Shown here one piece after another: positions 6,501 through 8,073 of a stretch of 8,073 nucleotides of DNA (positions are counted from its first letter, which is position 1; every line of letters starts with the position of its first letter). Under the pieces are notes generated by a model that saw only the letters and a program-made list of their open reading frames with translations, ran no database searches and was not told the DNA's origin. The translations under genes were made by a program, and so were the position numbers. This stretch comes from an uncultured Bacilli bacterium (GTDB taxonomy: Bacteria; Bacillota_I; Bacilli_A; RF39; UBA660). Location of the stretch: the NCBI GenBank assembly GCA_944351315.1, contig CALVPL010000110.1, positions 1 through 8,073 of the forward strand, read 5' to 3'.

Positions 6501-6614
6501 ATGTTTTTAACCGATATTTTGTCAGGTATTGCAAACTTATTCTCTAGATCAGTATCTTCTGCTTGTTTTATGGTTTTCTTTGATGAACCAACTGTTGATA
6601 GAGATTTATTATAA
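6501..6614 (+). CDS. agrD: AgrD-type autoinducing peptide precursor, 37 residues
   Basis: This is the pro-peptide of a cyclic thiolactone signal, small enough to be missed by ORF callers. The layout is typical of AgrD: an amphipathic N-terminal leader (MFLTDILSGIANLFSRS, 1-17), a core around Cys22, and an acidic C-terminal tail (DEPTVDRDLL, 28-37) of the kind AgrB recognises. In S. aureus and Listeria the ring is Cys plus four residues; by that rule the core here is C22-F-M-V-F26, leaving FDEP next, closely like the Listeria arrangement (CFMFV then YEP). N-terminal exocyclic residues (for example Ala21 or Ser-Ser-Ala) may remain. Start: AAAGGATGTG (6483-6492) is a near-perfect Shine-Dalgarno 8 bases before ATG; an in-frame GTG at 6492 overlaps that site and is unlikely. 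It lies 50 bases after agrB, in the same orientation, and is followed at once by a terminator. Ring boundaries are inference. Confidence 0.9.
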   Translation: MFLTDILSGIANLFSRSVSSACFMVFFDEPTVDRDLL

Positions 6615-6641
6615 AAAAGCCAACATTTAGTTGGTTTTTTT
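6613..6641. terminator. Bidirectional terminator between agrD and the sensor kinase
   Basis: CCAAC (6620-6624) pairs with GTTGG (6630-6634) across ATTTA; the stem extends through a G-T pair into flanking AAAAAA and TTTTTT. There is thus a T-tract in both directions. It overlaps the agrD stop (6612-6614) and the kinase stop (6640-6642), so one hairpin serves both convergent genes. Confidence 0.85.
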
Positions 6642-7884
6642 ATTTGCTTATCGTTACTATATTTATAAATTTATTATTTTTTATACAAGTTGTTAATTTT
6701 ATATCTTTCTTATTTAAAATTGAAAATAAGCCTAATCCATGACCTTTATTTTTTGAAGTATAGTTTTTCGTTCCTAAGCTATCTAAATCTACGTTGCCAT
6801 TAAAAGTATTAATTATTTTAAAAATAATTTGATCACAATCTTCATGAAATTCAAGATATATAATTTTTTCTTTACTTGCTACTGCTGCTTCAATAGCATT
6901 ATCAATTGTTACACCTAAGGCTTCACATAACGCATTATATTTTCTTGCACTTAGTACTTCTATAATATTATGATGTAATTTATTTTCTATTTTTATTTTT
7001 AAATTTGGATTATTAGCTGAATAAATTTTCTCGTATATTATCCCGTTTATTCCTGTTGGAATTTCCTTGAAGTTTTTAGGCAATTTCAATATAGAATTGT
7101 ATTCCTTAATTAAATCATCTATTAGATTTCTTGTTTTCTTATTTGTTACAGATTTAAGACCATTTAAATTTCCAATTAAATTGTGTTTTAGTATTCTGTA
7201 ATCATCAATAAGATTGATGTAAAATTCATTATTTTTATTTAATAATTTTATGCTTTCTTTTAAAGAAATGATTTGAATTTGCTGAAACACAAAATTTATC
7301 ACAAAAATCAACACTGAGATTGCAATAAAAATCACTAGTATTATAAATCCTTTATCATCGATATTATTAATACAAACAGATCCTAATACAAAATAAATTA
7401 ATAACATTATTAAAAAACTAAAATATGAGAGATTTAATTTAAATACAGAATTTTTTAAATGATTGATTTTCTTTTTAATATGTTTGTTTCCACACAGTAA
7501 TAATGAACCTACAATCATTAGTGTTCCAATGTATTTAAAGATTAATTCATTACTGCTTAAACTTGAAAAACAATTAACAATAAACATAACTATTATATCT
7601 ACCATAATTGCAATAATCCAAACTACTATCATATAATATAGCAAATTTTTCATATTCATTTTTGTACACAACTTTATAATTATAGTGGTATAAAAAATAG
7701 ATATCATGGTAGATAATTCAGCTGAATGTTTCATTATAATGAATCTATATATTATTGCATATAATACTATGCCGAAGATTAAATATAGTTTGTTTTTAAT
7801 TTTATAGTTTGATAATGATTTTACAGCATATATCATAGCTATTTGAAATGCCATAATCATAATTACATCTAGATAATTTATCAT
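6640..7884 (-). CDS. agrC: AgrC-like sensor histidine kinase (GHKL type)
   Basis: The predicted membrane receptor for the AgrD-derived peptide; it would autophosphorylate and pass phosphate to the LytTR regulator. The 414-residue protein has an N-terminal membrane half with about six or seven hydrophobic segments (about 4-22, 33-50, 60-71, 81-105, 117-131, 152-172, 178-200), a linker helix with the likely phospho-acceptor His234 in YRILKHNLIGNL, and a GHKL ATPase domain with the N box at about 324-334 (GVTIDNAIEAA, Asn329) and a G box GHGLGL (381-386). This matches the AgrC/ComD class of peptide-sensing kinases in length and layout. The start ATG (7882-7884) overlaps the upstream stop as ATGA, which implies translational coupling; only a weak AGAAAG precedes it. 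The assignment as agrC rests on the motifs plus the facing agrB-agrD pair. Confidence 0.9.
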   Translation of the reverse strand: MINYLDVIMIMAFQIAMIYAVKSLSNYKIKNKLYLIFGIVLYAIIYRFIIMKHSAELSTMISIFYTTIIIKLCTKMNMKNLLYYMIVVWIIAIMVDIIVMFIVNCFSSLSSNELIFKYIGTLMIVGSLLLCGNKHIKKKINHLKNSVFKLNLSYFSFLIMLLIYFVLGSVCINNIDDKGFIILVIFIAISVLIFVINFVFQQIQIISLKESIKLLNKNNEFYINLIDDYRILKHNLIGNLNGLKSVTNKKTRNLIDDLIKEYNSILKLPKNFKEIPTGINGIIYEKIYSANNPNLKIKIENKLHHNIIEVLSARKYNALCEALGVTIDNAIEAAVASKEKIIYLEFHEDCDQIIFKIINTFNGNVDLDSLGTKNYTSKNKGHGLGLFSILNKKDIKLTTCIKNNKFINIVTISK

Positions 7885-8073
7885 TTATCGAGCACTTTCT
7901 TATACTTTTTAGATAATAAATCTACTTTTTCGCCAGTATCTAAAATAAAGTATCCTTTAGCATAATTCTTTTCTACAATTCTATCTTTATTTGCAATGCA
8001 ACTTTTATGAGTTCTTATAAATCTATCATCTAGAAGTTCTAATAATTTTTCTAATGTTAAACTTGTTTTAAAT
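7881..8073 (-). CDS. agrA: LytTR-type response regulator, C-terminal part only
   Basis: The right window edge cuts off the N-terminus; 63 residues up to TGA at 7881-7883 are visible. They match the C-terminal half of a LytTR DNA-binding domain: FKTSLTLEKLLELL, then DRFIRTHKSCIANKDRI with the conserved Arg-x-His-Lys-Ser, then YFILDTGEKVDLLSKKYKK. LytTR regulators of the AgrA family bind direct repeats and drive quorum-controlled genes. The receiver domain with its phospho-acceptor Asp lies outside the window, so the full architecture is inferred. The stop overlaps the kinase start (ATGA), showing a two-gene operon with the regulator first. Naming it agrA is by context; a LytTR domain alone would not settle it. 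Confidence 0.85.
   Translation of the reverse strand, partial: FKTSLTLEKLLELLDDRFIRTHKSCIANKDRIVEKNYAKGYFILDTGEKVDLLSKKYKKVLDK

Noticed and set aside
1..8073. CRISPR array, tRNA, rRNA, insertion sequence or transposase
   Set aside because: No regularly spaced repeats, cloverleaf sequences, rRNA segments or transposase-like reading frames were seen on either strand.

Overview
The window looks like chromosome of a very AT-rich, low-GC Gram-positive bacterium (Firmicutes/Bacilli-like). Shine-Dalgarno sites are strong and of AGGAGG type. SecA carries the C-terminal zinc motif, HPF is the long form, and an agr-type peptide quorum-sensing locus is present. Trp is encoded by TGG in every gene I translated by hand, and TGA is used as a stop at 7881-7883, so nothing points to a reassigned code.

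Left and centre (1-5518): all genes are on the minus strand. Read in the direction of transcription they are a CspA-type cold-shock protein, long-form hibernation-promoting factor (hpf), a membrane-anchored protein of unknown function with an HEKIH zinc-metalloprotease motif, secA, and a KilA-N domain gene cut off by the left window edge. hpf next to secA is a conserved Firmicute neighbourhood. Here it is modified twice: the HExxH gene sits between hpf and secA, and the gene after secA is KilA-N rather than the usual prfB. csp, hpf and the HExxH gene each end in a visible intrinsic terminator, and these genes and secA each have at least a candidate promoter of their own. They therefore look like single-gene units packed with very short gaps; the secA promoter even overlaps the preceding terminator hairpin.

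Right (5528-8073): an agr-like autoinducing-peptide system with an unusual layout. On the plus strand are an AgrB-type processing/export membrane protease (His and Cys of the dyad seven residues apart) and a 37-codon AgrD-type pro-peptide at 6501-6614, too short for routine ORF calling. Its predicted thiolactone core is Cys-Phe-Met-Val-Phe followed by an acidic tail. On the minus strand, converging on agrD, are a LytTR response regulator (C-terminal part only, cut by the right edge) and an AgrC-like GHKL sensor kinase joined by an ATGA overlap. One hairpin between agrD and the kinase has T-tracts on both sides and appears to terminate both arms. Canonical agr is a single agrBDCA transcript; here signal production (B-D) and signal sensing (A-C, with the regulator first) are separate convergent transcription units.

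How the genes fit together: AgrB would cleave and cyclise AgrD, the exported peptide would be sensed by the kinase, and the kinase would phosphorylate the LytTR regulator. Targets are not visible, and I found no convincing LytTR-type repeat in front of agrB. The housekeeping block handles protein export (SecA), ribosome hibernation (HPF) and RNA chaperoning (Csp).
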